A stretch of DNA of 64,000 bases from SIG299 sp051880375 (GCA_051880375.1 JBJENV010000065.1:1-64000), one strand, 5' to 3'. Positions 6,648 through 16,803 are shown, counted from the stretch's first letter. Numbers and translations are program-made. Notes: generated by a model from the sequence alone, not told the origin.

Positions 6648-8747
6648 CTATACCAAAGTATTTACATCAAGAATCAGAGCAACCTCACCATCTCCGAGAA
6701 TCGTCGCACCACTGATCATCTTGCTGTTATTGATATACTTTCCGATGGACTTGATTACAATTTCCTGCTGTCCGATCAGGTTGTCCACAACAAAGCCGGC
6801 AAGCTTGTCGCCCTTTGTTACAATAACAACGGTCAGGTTTTCATCTGCGCCCTTGGAGGACTCTACATCAAGTACCTCATTCAGACGAATCAACGGAATG
6901 ACATTGCCGCGTAAGTGAATAACCTCTCTCGTCTGCACATACTTTACATCAGATACCGGAATATCCTCAATCGTCTGAATGCTTCCAAGCGGAATCGCAT
7001 ACTTTTCAGTTCCAAGCTCAACCATTAAGGACTGAATAATAGCAAGTGTTAACGGCAGACGGATGACAAAGTTACTGCCCTGTCCAAGTGTAGTATGTAC
7101 TTCCACATCACCGCCGAGGCTTTCAATCTTTGTCTTAACAACATCAAGACCGACACCACGACCCGAAACATCAGAAATCTGTTCTGCTGTAGAAAAGCTT
7201 GGACGGAATAACAGGTCGATGATTTCCTTGTCACTCATCGTCTCTGCCTGTTCCTTTGTGATGGTTCCCTTAGTGATTGCCTTATTCTTTACCTTTTCTA
7301 CGTCAATTCCCTTACCGTCATCCCTTACCTCAATAACAACGTTATTGCCTTCCTGGAACGCATTCAGATAAATAGAGCCTACTTCCGGTTTTCCGAGTTT
7401 GAGACGCTCCTCATTGTTCTCTAAGCCATGGTCGGCTGCATTTCTTAATAAGTGCATCAGCGGATCGCCGATTTCATCAATAACGGTACGGTCCAGTTCT
7501 GTTTCTTCACCGCTGATATACAGCTCCATCTTCTTATTCAGTTTTTTGGAAAGATCACGAATCATCCGTGGAAAACGTGTTACTACGCTTTCTAACGGAA
7601 CCATTCGAACCTTCATAACAGAGGTATGTAAGTTTGTCGTAATTCTCTCTAAGTACTCAATCTGCTCATTAAAGCCGCTGTTCGTCTGTCTGGACGCATC
7701 ATCGGCATTGTTAATGGAAACAAGACCGTTCTTTGCAATAATCAGCTCACTTACAAGGTTCATCAAATCGTCCAGCTTTTCAATGTCCACACGTACGGAA
7801 CGGTTCACAACCGGCTTGCTTGTCTGTGTCTGCTGTGCCGGCTTTTTCTGCTCCTTCGGTTGCGCTGCCGACGAAGATTCCGTCTGCGCTGCTGACGTAC
7901 TCTCGGCTTCCGCCTCTTCCTTGTCACCTTCTGCAACTACGATATTTTCCGGTTTTAACTCTGCTAATTCAACTGAACCGACTTCCGAAACATTCAAAAT
8001 TGCTTTTTTTACGGTTTCAACATCTGACTTAGTAAGAAGCACCATCGAAAAATCAAAGTCAAACTTTTCGTCTTCAATATCCTGAACTGCCGGTTCCGAT
8101 TTAATTACTGTACCGAGCCCCTCCAGTGTCTTAAAAACAAGGAAAGCTCTTGCTGCCTTTAGCAGACAGGTTTCCTGAATATATACGGTAATTCCGTATG
8201 CATGCTCTCCTTCGTTTACAGCCTTTGTAATAGCGTTTTTTTCATAGTCCGCATACTGCAGTAATTTATACTTTTCCTTTTCAGCGGTATCAGCCTTTGC
8301 TTCTGTCTGAACAGCCGCTGCGGCTGCCGTCTGTGCCGGTGCCTGCGGTGCTGCCGTGCCGAGTCCCTGCTGCAAAATCTTATCCAGCTGATTCAGTATT
8401 TCCTCATAATCTTCAGAGCCCTCATCACCGGAGCTTAAGATATTCTGTAAGTAGCTTTCCAAAGCATCCAGCCCTTTAAACAATACATCGACCAGTTCTG
8501 CACTTACCGACATCTTGCCGTTTCTGATTTCAGAGAAGACGTTTTCCATGTTATGGGTTAATTTCTGCATTCTCTTATAACCCATCGTACCGGCCATTCC
8601 CTTTAAGGAATGTGCCGCACGGAAAATCTCATTGATGGTCTCCACGTTTTCCGGTTCCTTTTCCAGAATAAGCAGCTGCTCATTCAGGCTCTGCAGGTGT
8701 TCCTTGGTTTCATCAATAAAAATTTCAAGATACTGACTAACATCCAT
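6648..8747 (-). CDS. cheA: Chemotaxis histidine kinase CheA
   Basis: A 699-residue CheA. P1/HPt is at the start with the phosphorylated His in RAAHSLKGMAG (His46). A CheY/CheB-binding P2-like region follows an Ala/Gln linker, with a second acidic Ser/Ala linker. Then come the P3 dimerisation helices (LDDLMNLVSELIIAKNGL) and the P4 ATPase with N box (HLLRNAADHG), G1 (DDGKGID) and G2 (GRGVGLDVV). The C-terminal P5 is CheW-like. ATG 8747 was chosen: GGGGG is 9 bases upstream and the protein then starts MDVSQYLEIF, as in homologues. A longer frame reaches 8786 inside cheB. Confidence 0.97.
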   Translation of the reverse strand: MDVSQYLEIFIDETKEHLQSLNEQLLILEKEPENVETINEIFRAAHSLKGMAGTMGYKRMQKLTHNMENVFSEIRNGKMSVSAELVDVLFKGLDALESYLQNILSSGDEGSEDYEEILNQLDKILQQGLGTAAPQAPAQTAAAAAVQTEAKADTAEKEKYKLLQYADYEKNAITKAVNEGEHAYGITVYIQETCLLKAARAFLVFKTLEGLGTVIKSEPAVQDIEDEKFDFDFSMVLLTKSDVETVKKAILNVSEVGSVELAELKPENIVVAEGDKEEAEAESTSAAQTESSSAAQPKEQKKPAQQTQTSKPVVNRSVRVDIEKLDDLMNLVSELIIAKNGLVSINNADDASRQTNSGFNEQIEYLERITTNLHTSVMKVRMVPLESVVTRFPRMIRDLSKKLNKKMELYISGEETELDRTVIDEIGDPLMHLLRNAADHGLENNEERLKLGKPEVGSIYLNAFQEGNNVVIEVRDDGKGIDVEKVKNKAITKGTITKEQAETMSDKEIIDLLFRPSFSTAEQISDVSGRGVGLDVVKTKIESLGGDVEVHTTLGQGSNFVIRLPLTLAIIQSLMVELGTEKYAIPLGSIQTIEDIPVSDVKYVQTREVIHLRGNVIPLIRLNEVLDVESSKGADENLTVVIVTKGDKLAGFVVDNLIGQQEIVIKSIGKYINNSKMISGATILGDGEVALILDVNTLV

Positions 8748-8748
8748 T

Positions 8749-9936
8749 CTACTGTACCCCCACGTTCTTTGTAATTTCTTCTGCAATCTGATCCAACGGT
8801 TTTACCACATCCACAAGTCCTGCTTCATATACAACCTTCGGCATACCATATACCGTGGATGTCTGCTCATCCTGAGCAATGACAAAAATGTTATTCCTTT
8901 CGTTCAATTGCCGGATTCCCATCGTGCCGTCACCGCCCATCCCCGTCAGAACGACGCAGGTGATGTCCTCAAAATCCAGTTCTGCGATTGATTCCAGCAT
9001 AATATCCGCACACGGCTTCAGACCGTTTCTTGCAGGTTCCGTCGTATTGATATCAATGATATAATCTCCCGACCTCTTTAACAGACGCATCTGACTTCCG
9101 CCTTTTGCAAGATATACAACACCTTTCTCTAATTTTTCGCCTCCCTGTGCTTCTACAACCTTGACTGCACTGAGCTCATTCAGCCTGGATGCCAAAGACT
9201 TGGTAAATCCCTCTGACATATGCTGTACAATGACCACAGGTGCATTGATTTTTTCAGGCAGCTTGGAGATAACCTGCTGCAATGCTTTTGGTCCTCCGGT
9301 GGAGGATGCAATTGCAATCAGTCTCTTTGCGGAACCTGATACCGTCTTATGAGGTTTTCTTGGCTTGAATCCTCCGGCTAAGATAGCTCGCGGGTTCATC
9401 GGTGAAACAAATCCCTGCTTCTCTGCCGCAGACGCCATTGTTGTTTCCGCTTTCTGTCTGACTTCCTTTGCAGGCTTGTATCCTGCCGGCTCTTTCGTCT
9501 TTAATAAATCGGAAACCTGATCCACTACGACACCCGTCGCATAAGCAAGCTTCTGCAGCAGCTGCTGTTTAAAGCTGTCACTCATGGCATCCACAAAACT
9601 TCCCGGCTTAGTCACATAGTCAAATGCACCAAGCTCTAATGCCCGAATGGTTTCTGTTGCTCCGGCAACGGCTACCGTGCTGACAATGATGACCTTTACC
9701 TTAAGCTTCTGACGCTCTAATGCTTCCAGAAATTCAATTCCGCTCATTTTCGGCATATTAATATCTAATACTACCGCATCGTATTTCTTGATATCTCTGG
9801 TTACATAGTCAAATGCCTCCAGACCGTTTGTCGCCACATCCAAGACCTGAAACCGCTCATCTGAGTTAATTATATCAGATTCTACCCTTCTCATAAGTGC
9901 AGAGTCATCAACAATCAGAATATTCTTTTTTTCCAT
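8749..9936 (-). CDS. cheB: Chemoreceptor methylesterase / deamidase CheB
   Basis: A 395-residue CheB with an N-terminal receiver domain (ILIVDDSALMRR, phospho-acceptor Asp in VVLDINMPKMSG). A linker and the methylesterase domain follow, with the catalytic triad in ASSTGGPKAL (Ser), VIVQHMSEGFT (His) and LTGMGGDGTMG (Asp). It removes methyl groups from receptor glutamates. The start is ATG 9936: GGAGGG lies 7 bases upstream and the receiver domain begins there. A longer frame to 10008 overlaps the PilZ gene. The methyltransferase partner cheR is not in this window. Confidence 0.96.
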   Translation of the reverse strand: MEKKNILIVDDSALMRRVESDIINSDERFQVLDVATNGLEAFDYVTRDIKKYDAVVLDINMPKMSGIEFLEALERQKLKVKVIIVSTVAVAGATETIRALELGAFDYVTKPGSFVDAMSDSFKQQLLQKLAYATGVVVDQVSDLLKTKEPAGYKPAKEVRQKAETTMASAAEKQGFVSPMNPRAILAGGFKPRKPHKTVSGSAKRLIAIASSTGGPKALQQVISKLPEKINAPVVIVQHMSEGFTKSLASRLNELSAVKVVEAQGGEKLEKGVVYLAKGGSQMRLLKRSGDYIIDINTTEPARNGLKPCADIMLESIAELDFEDITCVVLTGMGGDGTMGIRQLNERNNIFVIAQDEQTSTVYGMPKVVYEAGLVDVVKPLDQIAEEITKNVGVQ

Positions 9937-9953
9937 AATCATTCCCTCCATTA

Positions 9954-10715
9954 TCAATAATCCAGTTCCCGTTTTCTTTTTTCCCGTTCTGTCTGGAATA
10001 TATAGCAAATCATTGTTTCTCTTTCCTGTGACGAAATATCAACATACTCTATCCGGTTATCATATACCGAATTTCGGTATGGAACCGGAGATGAGGAAAT
10101 GACCCTCGCAAACAAAAGCGGAATCTTCTTTCTTGTCTGCTCCGGAAGTTCCGGTTCTAATAAAAGAGTATCGTTTTCCTGATGCTGCATGCCGGAATTA
10201 AAACGCATTCCACCACCGCTGATATCTAACACTGTCCCCTCAAAAAACTCAATTTTCTCATTGGCTATCTGCTCCTTAAGCAGGGCTTTTCGTTCCTCGG
10301 TAGTACAGTTTTCAAGTTCTGTATACAGCTTTTTTTGATCTTTCGTCAGAACCGCATAGTTCATCGGAAGAATACACTCCATACGGTAAAACTGTCTGCG
10401 CTGGTACTTTTCAAGCTCTGACGACATTCTGACAGATGCCACCGGAAGCTGTCCCTTCGTACTCTGCTCTAAAATAATTCCGGTGCAACGGTACAATCCC
10501 TTCGGTGTATAAAAGGTAAGCAGATACTCATCCCCCACACGCATCGGGATACGCTGTCCCCGATACATCGGCACTGCAATCTGCGCCACTGAACGTTCCA
10601 GCCACTGCAAAAACTGGCTGGAATACTTCGGACGTTCTTCTTTTACGAAGATACCTCCATGCTTTAACAGTGACAACTCTATTTTATTTCCGATAAAAAT
10701 AAGCTCCTGTGCCAT
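9954..10715 (-). CDS. PilZ-domain c-di-GMP receptor (YcgR/MotI-like)
   Basis: A 253-residue protein with an N-terminal YcgR-type beta domain (about 1-105) and a C-terminal PilZ domain. The c-di-GMP-binding motifs are both present: RRQFYR (RxxxR) near residue 110 and DISGGGMRF (D/NxSxxG) near 170. Between them is an unusually long, charged helical insert of about 35 residues. YcgR and Bacillus MotI act as flagellar brakes by binding the stator or switch when c-di-GMP is high; location between flhG and cheB supports that role here. AGGAAA lies upstream of ATG 10715. Confidence 0.9.
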   Translation of the reverse strand: MAQELIFIGNKIELSLLKHGGIFVKEERPKYSSQFLQWLERSVAQIAVPMYRGQRIPMRVGDEYLLTFYTPKGLYRCTGIILEQSTKGQLPVASVRMSSELEKYQRRQFYRMECILPMNYAVLTKDQKKLYTELENCTTEERKALLKEQIANEKIEFFEGTVLDISGGGMRFNSGMQHQENDTLLLEPELPEQTRKKIPLLFARVISSSPVPYRNSVYDNRIEYVDISSQERETMICYIFQTEREKRKRELDY

Positions 10716-10724
10716 ACCTGTTTC

Positions 10725-11618
10725 CTACTTTGAACTTTTTTTCTTTAACATTTTAGTCCGGATTAAGTTGGAAAATAACCTGGATAACCCTCCATGCTCT
10801 GTTTCCGGCAGGTCATCTGTTTCAAGCAGCTTTTTTGCTATCATTCGGAAAGCTTTCACAGACGGTGCATTCGGATTGCTCACAGAAATCGGCGTCTGTT
10901 TCATGACCGCCCTGGATACCTGATCGTCCTGCGGTACCACCCCCATATAGTCTAACGGAATATTCAAAAACTTGTCTACAACAATACTCATTTTTTCATA
11001 CAGATTTTGTCCTTCCGCTTCACTCTTTACACGATTGGCAACCATTCTGATTTTTGTTTCCGTCCTTTGAAACTCTGCCTTCCGGTTTAATGCCTTTAAC
11101 AGCGCATACGCATCCGTTATGGAGGTCGGCTCCGGCGTAGCCACAAGCAGAACTTCTTCACTTGCCACAACAAATTCCAAAACACTGTCCGAAATTCCGG
11201 CACCGGTATCTACAATAATCACATCGGCATAATTGTCCAGTTCCGTGAGCTTCTTTATCAGATACATGACCTGTTCCCGATTCATTTTTGCCAGTTCCTG
11301 TATACCGGAACCACCGGAGATAAAGCAAACGTTTTCCGGTCCTTTGGTAATAATACTGTTTAACTCCATACCGCGGAACATTAAGTCCGCCATATTATAC
11401 TGCGGACGTATTCCGAGCATAACTTCAATATTTGCCAAACCAAAATCCGCATCAAATACCACAACCTTCTTTCCGAGATGACTCAGTTGAATTGCCAGAT
11501 TGATAGCAAGACTTGACTTTCCTACGCCGCCTTTTCCGCTGGTAATGGTAATGACTCTGACATTACGCTTTGGCTCTGTCTGCTGCACCATTTTTCTGAG
11601 ATGTTCCGCCTGATCCAT
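10725..11618 (-). CDS. flhG: Flagellum site/number ATPase FlhG (MinD-like)
   Basis: A 297-residue ParA/MinD-type ATPase with a deviant Walker A (SGKGGVGKSSLAINLA) and Walker B region (VIIVDTGAGISDSVLE). The N-terminus contains DQAEHLR, the DQAxxLR motif by which FlhG activates the FlhF GTPase. The C-terminus ends in a basic, amphipathic tail suited to membrane binding. FlhG controls the number and placement of flagella. The ATG overlaps the flhF stop (TAATG), which implies translational coupling. Confidence 0.96.
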   Translation of the reverse strand: MDQAEHLRKMVQQTEPKRNVRVITITSGKGGVGKSSLAINLAIQLSHLGKKVVVFDADFGLANIEVMLGIRPQYNMADLMFRGMELNSIITKGPENVCFISGGSGIQELAKMNREQVMYLIKKLTELDNYADVIIVDTGAGISDSVLEFVVASEEVLLVATPEPTSITDAYALLKALNRKAEFQRTETKIRMVANRVKSEAEGQNLYEKMSIVVDKFLNIPLDYMGVVPQDDQVSRAVMKQTPISVSNPNAPSVKAFRMIAKKLLETDDLPETEHGGLSRLFSNLIRTKMLKKKSSK

Positions 11619-12796
11619 TACCTGCTTCCTCCTAACAGTTGTTTTGCAATGCTCTGCGGATTGATCTGAGCAATGTCATCCGGTACATTCTGTCCAAAGG
11701 TTGCATATGACAGTGGTGCATCTGTCAGCATCCGGACATTAAATATATTACCGATTGCTCCTGTTTCATCCAGCTTTGTAAACACAAGGTTGTAATTTGT
11801 AATTTCCGAATAGGTTTCCGTAATCTTTACCAGATCCCTGTACTTTGTTGTCGCGCTTAACACAAGGTAAATCTCACGCTGCTCCTCCGGAATGGAATAA
11901 ATCAGGCGTTCAATATCATCCCGCTGATCCTTGTTTTTATGGGAACGGCCTGCCGTATCCACAAGAATAATGTCGTAACCCTTAAAATTCTCAGCAGCCT
12001 CCTTTAATTCCTCCTCCGAATAAATAACACGAAGCGGAATATTTAAAATCGTTGCATAAGAGCGCAGCTGGTCTACTGCCGCAATACGGTAAGTATCCGC
12101 CGTAAACAGTGCTACCTTAGCCTTTTTATTTATTTTCAATGTGGAGGCAAGTTTTGCAATCGTAGTCGTTTTTCCTACACCGGTCGGCCCGATAAAAAAG
12201 ACGACCTTTGTCTTTCCTTCTTCAAATTCCAACGTTTTTGTCTGTCCAAGCTTTAATACAAGCTTCTGATAAACACCGGATAAAATATTATCCACGGAAG
12301 CATCCGGCTTTAAGGACTGTTCAATTTCTGCAATTACTTTGTTTGCATAAATCTCTTCAACCTCATTGTCAATCATCTGATTGTAAATCATTCGGACGCA
12401 TGCCATTGTCCTCGTCAGTTCTTCCGGTTCCTTTTCATCCTTTTCTGAAGGCGCGGCTGCTGTATTCTGCTCCTTGAGCTGCTTTTCCAGCATAGTCTGA
12501 AGGCTGTCTAACTTCTGTTCAATCGCAGAAGAATGCTCCGCTTCCGACGGTATTCGTACATCAAATGTGCTTCTCGCCGCACTTTCCGTTCTTGGCTGTA
12601 TTACCGGCTTTTTTTCATATACTTCGTCCATATCCACCGCCGCAGTTACTTCAACCACCGGCTTTTTAAAAAGACGGTAAATTCCCTTTGGCTTAATTGA
12701 CTTGATATGCGTAATAATAACGTCTTTTCCAAGCTCCTGCTTTGCAAGCTGTAATGCCTCCTGCTCGGAAGCTGCCTGAAACTTTTTAATCAACAT
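11618..12796 (-). CDS. flhF: Flagellar biosynthesis GTPase FlhF (SRP-like)
   Basis: A 392-residue SRP-family GTPase. A basic N-terminal B domain (MLIKKFQAASEQEALQLAKQ) leads to the N and G domains, with GPTGVGKTTTIAKLA (G1), DTAGRSHKNKDQRDD (G3) and TKLDETGAIGN (G4). FlhF marks the site of flagellum assembly at the membrane and forms a GTP-dependent homodimer inactivated by FlhG. The ATG follows the flhA stop by one base, with GGTGAC inside the flhA end as ribosome site. Confidence 0.96.
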   Translation of the reverse strand: MLIKKFQAASEQEALQLAKQELGKDVIITHIKSIKPKGIYRLFKKPVVEVTAAVDMDEVYEKKPVIQPRTESAARSTFDVRIPSEAEHSSAIEQKLDSLQTMLEKQLKEQNTAAAPSEKDEKEPEELTRTMACVRMIYNQMIDNEVEEIYANKVIAEIEQSLKPDASVDNILSGVYQKLVLKLGQTKTLEFEEGKTKVVFFIGPTGVGKTTTIAKLASTLKINKKAKVALFTADTYRIAAVDQLRSYATILNIPLRVIYSEEELKEAAENFKGYDIILVDTAGRSHKNKDQRDDIERLIYSIPEEQREIYLVLSATTKYRDLVKITETYSEITNYNLVFTKLDETGAIGNIFNVRMLTDAPLSYATFGQNVPDDIAQINPQSIAKQLLGGSR

Positions 12797-12797
12797 A

Positions 12798-14837
12798 CTA
12801 TACCGTCACCATCCCCACTGATTGTAATTCCACATTGGACTCGATTTCGTTATAGGAAATAACAATTAAATCCTTAAAGTACTCCTTCGTCATACGCTTA
12901 AAATACATACGCACAATCGGCGAAGTAATAATAATCGGATTATTTCCCAGGTTCTCCAGTTTCTCCACCTCTTCCTTTACCGACTGCATAATCCGCTGAT
13001 TTTTCTCCGGATCAATTGCGATATAGGAACCCTGCTCCGTCTGCTTAACGGATGCCATAATTTCCTGCTCAATCTTCGGATCAAGTGTCACCACGCTCGT
13101 CGTTGTATTGATTGGGAAATATTTATTGGAAATAAAGCGCTTGATGCTCGGGCTTTGTCTTACATATTCGGTAAGCACATCGGTATCCCTCGTAGTCGGC
13201 GCATAATCCGCAAGTGTTTCAAAAATTGTAACAAGGTCTCTGATAGAGATGCCCTCCCGCAACAGGTTCTGTAACACCTTCTGAATTTCGCCGATTCCAA
13301 GAAGCTTTGGAATCAGTTCGGTCACAAGTGCTGCATTGTGCTCCTGAATGTTGTTGATGAGGTTCTGGACATCCTGTCTTGTTAACAGTTCGTCTAAATG
13401 TTCCTTAATGACTTCCGTAATATGTGTAGCAATAATGGACGGCGGGTCAACAACCGTATAACCGAACGATTCCGCACGCTCCCTCTGGCTCTCCGTAATC
13501 CAAATGGCCGGCAAATGGAACGACGGCTCAAATGTCGGGATTCCGGTGATTTCTTCCTCGACATGTCCCGGATTCATTGCCATGTAATGATCAAACAGAA
13601 TCTCTCCCTCGCTGACCTGAATTCCTTTTATTTTAATAATGTATTGGTTTGGATTCAGCTGGATGTTATCACGCATTCGGATGGTAGGCACAACACAGCC
13701 GTATTCCAGCGCAATCTGACGTCTGATCAGTACAACACGGTCTAACAGGTCACCGCCCTGATTAACATCGGCAAGCGGAATGATACCGTAACCAAACTCC
13801 AGTTCAATGGCATCCACCTGCAAAAGCGACACAACATTTTCCGGTTTGCGGATTTCCTCTGCCGAAGAATCCACCTCCGAGACTTCTTCCTTGACCGCCT
13901 CAACCTCTATCTTACTCTGGATGGAACGTCCGACCATAATAAATGCCACGCCATAAACAACGAAAATCAACGTCGGAAGCTTGGTAAACAAACCAAGAAA
14001 GGCAAGACCGGCACCAACCATATACATAACCTTCGGAATAGAAAAGAGCTGACCGATTAAGAGGTCACCGATATCTGCCTCCTTGGAAACCTTTGTTACC
14101 ATGATACCGGTTGACAACGACATCATCAGGGAAGGAATCTGGGATACCAGACCATCACCGATGGTCAGCATTGCGTATTTTTCCAGTGCATCGCCAATCG
14201 GAAGTCCTCCGCGGAAGGAGCCCATCAAAATACCGCCGACTAAGTTTATAATCGTGATTAAAAGACCGGCGACCGCATCTCCCTTCACGTACTTCGTAGC
14301 ACCATCCATGGCACCGAAGAAACTGGATTCATCCTGAATCTTCTGACGTCTTTCCTGCGCCTCTTTGTCAGTAATAGCACCGGTATTCAAATCCGCATCA
14401 ATCGCCATCTGTTTACCCGGCATTGCATCCAGTGTAAAACGCGCCGTTACTTCCGATACTCGTTCCGAGCCCTTGTTGATTACCATAAACTGAACAAGAA
14501 TCAGAATAATAAAGACAATCATTCCGACAATCATGTCTCCGCCGCCGACAAATTCGCCAAATGCTTCTACGACACCGCCGGCATAGCCCTGCGTTAAAAT
14601 ATTTCTTGTAGATGAAATATTTAAGGAAATACGGAACACCGTCGTAAATAACAGAATGGACGGGAATGTGGACATATTCAATACTTCCTGTGAAAACAGC
14701 GCATTGAACAGAATAATCATCGAAACGGAAATGTTCAGCGCCATCAATACATCCAAAAGCCCTGTCGGAATCGGAACAAGCATGAAAACTATCGCTGCCA
14801 ATATGTAAATACCAATCATCAGGTCTGCCTTTTTCAT
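12798..14837 (-). CDS. flhA: Flagellar export gate protein FlhA
   Basis: A 679-residue FlhA: about eight N-terminal membrane helices (1-310) and a large cytoplasmic domain (about 350-679). The cytoplasmic loop carries the FHIPEP family signature (RFTLDAMPGKQMAIDADLN) followed by GAITDKEAQ. FlhA forms the nonameric ring of the type III export gate that docks chaperone-substrate complexes. The start at ATG 14837 has AGGAGG 8 bases upstream; a longer frame to 14873 would overlap the end of flhB. Confidence 0.97.
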   Translation of the reverse strand: MKKADLMIGIYILAAIVFMLVPIPTGLLDVLMALNISVSMIILFNALFSQEVLNMSTFPSILLFTTVFRISLNISSTRNILTQGYAGGVVEAFGEFVGGGDMIVGMIVFIILILVQFMVINKGSERVSEVTARFTLDAMPGKQMAIDADLNTGAITDKEAQERRQKIQDESSFFGAMDGATKYVKGDAVAGLLITIINLVGGILMGSFRGGLPIGDALEKYAMLTIGDGLVSQIPSLMMSLSTGIMVTKVSKEADIGDLLIGQLFSIPKVMYMVGAGLAFLGLFTKLPTLIFVVYGVAFIMVGRSIQSKIEVEAVKEEVSEVDSSAEEIRKPENVVSLLQVDAIELEFGYGIIPLADVNQGGDLLDRVVLIRRQIALEYGCVVPTIRMRDNIQLNPNQYIIKIKGIQVSEGEILFDHYMAMNPGHVEEEITGIPTFEPSFHLPAIWITESQRERAESFGYTVVDPPSIIATHITEVIKEHLDELLTRQDVQNLINNIQEHNAALVTELIPKLLGIGEIQKVLQNLLREGISIRDLVTIFETLADYAPTTRDTDVLTEYVRQSPSIKRFISNKYFPINTTTSVVTLDPKIEQEIMASVKQTEQGSYIAIDPEKNQRIMQSVKEEVEKLENLGNNPIIITSPIVRMYFKRMTKEYFKDLIVISYNEIESNVELQSVGMVTV

Positions 14838-14869
14838 TACCTGTTCCTCCTTTCTGCCGTACTTTTGTG

Positions 14870-15985
14870 TCACTGTTTATTTTTCAACTGGTATACATAA
14901 GCGAGTACCTCTGCCGTCATCTGATAAAGCTCCGGCGGAATCTCGCTGTCTACATCTACGTTATAATAAAGCATTCGTGCAAGCGGTTTGTTTTCTACAA
15001 TCGGTACATTATACTCCCTTGCCGCATCCTTAATCTTCTGTGCCAGATAATCGGCACCCTTTGCAATCAGTACAGGTGCTGAAGCCTTTTCCTTATCGTA
15101 TCTGATTGCACAGGCAAAATGTGTCGGGTTTGTAATAACTACATCCGCCTCCGGCATGCTCTGCATCATACGCCGCATGGAAACTTCCCTCATTTTGGAC
15201 TTAATCCGTCCTTTTATCTGCGGATCACCTTCCTGCTGCTTATACTCATCCTTTACTTCCTGTTTGGACATCTTCATGTCCTTTTTAAACTTCAATTTCT
15301 GATAAATATAATCTGCAAGGCCCATCAGAAGATAAAACCCGCTGATTTTAATTCCCATGTTAATGACAATGTTTCCAATCAGGGACACCGCCTGCATTAA
15401 ACCAAGCTCATATAAAATAGCCAGCTTGTCAACCTCATCCTTTAAAGTGGAATAAGCGAGGTAAAAAATAATAGCGATTTTGGCAACTGATTTTACAAGC
15501 TCAAAAAGCTTATCCATCGAAAAGATTTTCTTAAAGCCGCTGACCGGATTCAAACGGTTAAATTTAGGCTGCAGCGGTTTTCCCGTTACCTTCCATTTTA
15601 CCTGGAACACATTCATTGCAACGGCAAGTACCACAGCAAAAGCGAAAATCGGAAGTACGGTAATCAGAATGTCTACCATGGCTTCTTTTATGATAGCACC
15701 GCCGATATTGACCGTAGCCATCTCGACTGTGTAGGTTCCAATCAAATGATAGCTTTTATAAAAAGCTTCTGTCAGCCGTTTTCCGATAAAACCGACAAAC
15801 AGCTTAATCGCAACAAACAGGGCAAACAGCATCGCCGCTGTAATCAGTTCCTGGCTTCTTGCTACCTGACCTTCTTTTCTTGCATCCTGCAGTCGTTTTG
15901 CGGTTGCATCCTCTGTCTTCTCGCCACCGCCGCCGTCTGCAAAAAACTGAAGGTTCATACAGAAGCTGCCGTATATTCTCTCCAT
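14870..15985 (-). CDS. flhB: Flagellar export switch protein FlhB
   Basis: A 371-residue FlhB: N-terminal signature NLQFFADGGGGEKTEDATAK, four membrane helices (about 45-225), and a cytoplasmic domain with the self-cleavage site NPTH (286-289) in VVITNPTHFACAI. Cleavage there switches export from rod/hook to filament substrates, in concert with FliK. ATG 15985 has AAGGAAG upstream and lies 9 bases after fliR. A second in-frame ATG nine codons on is possible. Confidence 0.97.
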   Translation of the reverse strand: MERIYGSFCMNLQFFADGGGGEKTEDATAKRLQDARKEGQVARSQELITAAMLFALFVAIKLFVGFIGKRLTEAFYKSYHLIGTYTVEMATVNIGGAIIKEAMVDILITVLPIFAFAVVLAVAMNVFQVKWKVTGKPLQPKFNRLNPVSGFKKIFSMDKLFELVKSVAKIAIIFYLAYSTLKDEVDKLAILYELGLMQAVSLIGNIVINMGIKISGFYLLMGLADYIYQKLKFKKDMKMSKQEVKDEYKQQEGDPQIKGRIKSKMREVSMRRMMQSMPEADVVITNPTHFACAIRYDKEKASAPVLIAKGADYLAQKIKDAAREYNVPIVENKPLARMLYYNVDVDSEIPPELYQMTAEVLAYVYQLKNKQ

Positions 15986-15994
15986 ACGTCTTCC

Positions 15995-16771
15995 TTATCC
16001 CTGCGGCATCAGATACGCCGCAGCCAGTCTTAGCATTTCCATCATCTTTTCGAAAATAATATCTGATATTCCCGGAAGAATCAGCATCATCAGCGTAAGT
16101 ACCGACAAACCCACAAAAATTTTAAGCTGAAAACCGACAACAAACATATTAAGCTGCGGTGATGCTTTTGCCAAAATAGCCAGTACTGAATTAACCACCA
16201 GCAGAGCCGCAAACACCGGAAGAATAATCCGGAATGCCAGTACCATATAATCCAATAAAAATCCAAGGTATCCTTCGTATAGCAATGGAGACAAAGATAC
16301 CTTTCCAAGCGGAATCAATGTAAAGGAATCAATGACAGCCCGCAGGATATACAGATGAAGATTCGTCGCCACCATCGTTAACAGCACCGCATAAGTTAAA
16401 AGATTACTTGTCACTGTAACCTGCATCCGGCTGGACGGATCCATTGTAGTTGCCATGGAAAAACCGATTTCCATATCGGCGAGCTGTCCGGCAAACTGCA
16501 GAATCAGGCAGGCCAGATTGGCAAACAGACCAAGAATCATGCCGGCAATTGCTTCAGAAATAACGATTCCTGCATATCCGATAACTCCTGCATACTCTAA
16601 CTGCTCATAAGGTAGCACAAAATAGATAACGAGCGAAACCGCCATCGAAAGCAATGCTTTTGCTCTTTGCGGTATGCTGGTAATTCCGTAAAAAGGAGCC
16701 GTATAAACAAATCCGGCAACTCTTGCAACGACTGCCAGGTAAAATTCCAGATGTTCTACCGTAAATGTCAT
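15995..16771 (-). CDS. fliR: Flagellar export gate protein FliR
   Basis: A 258-residue, highly hydrophobic protein with about six membrane helices. YTAPFYGITSIPQRAKALLS and the QFAGQLADMEIGFSMATTMD stretch are typical of FliR. It forms the export gate with FliP and FliQ at the centre of the basal body. An AGGTGATAG site precedes ATG 16771. Confidence 0.96.
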   Translation of the reverse strand: MTFTVEHLEFYLAVVARVAGFVYTAPFYGITSIPQRAKALLSMAVSLVIYFVLPYEQLEYAGVIGYAGIVISEAIAGMILGLFANLACLILQFAGQLADMEIGFSMATTMDPSSRMQVTVTSNLLTYAVLLTMVATNLHLYILRAVIDSFTLIPLGKVSLSPLLYEGYLGFLLDYMVLAFRIILPVFAALLVVNSVLAILAKASPQLNMFVVGFQLKIFVGLSVLTLMMLILPGISDIIFEKMMEMLRLAAAYLMPQG

Positions 16772-16803
16772 ATTCTATCACCTAAAACGTTTCCCTGCTG
16801 CAT

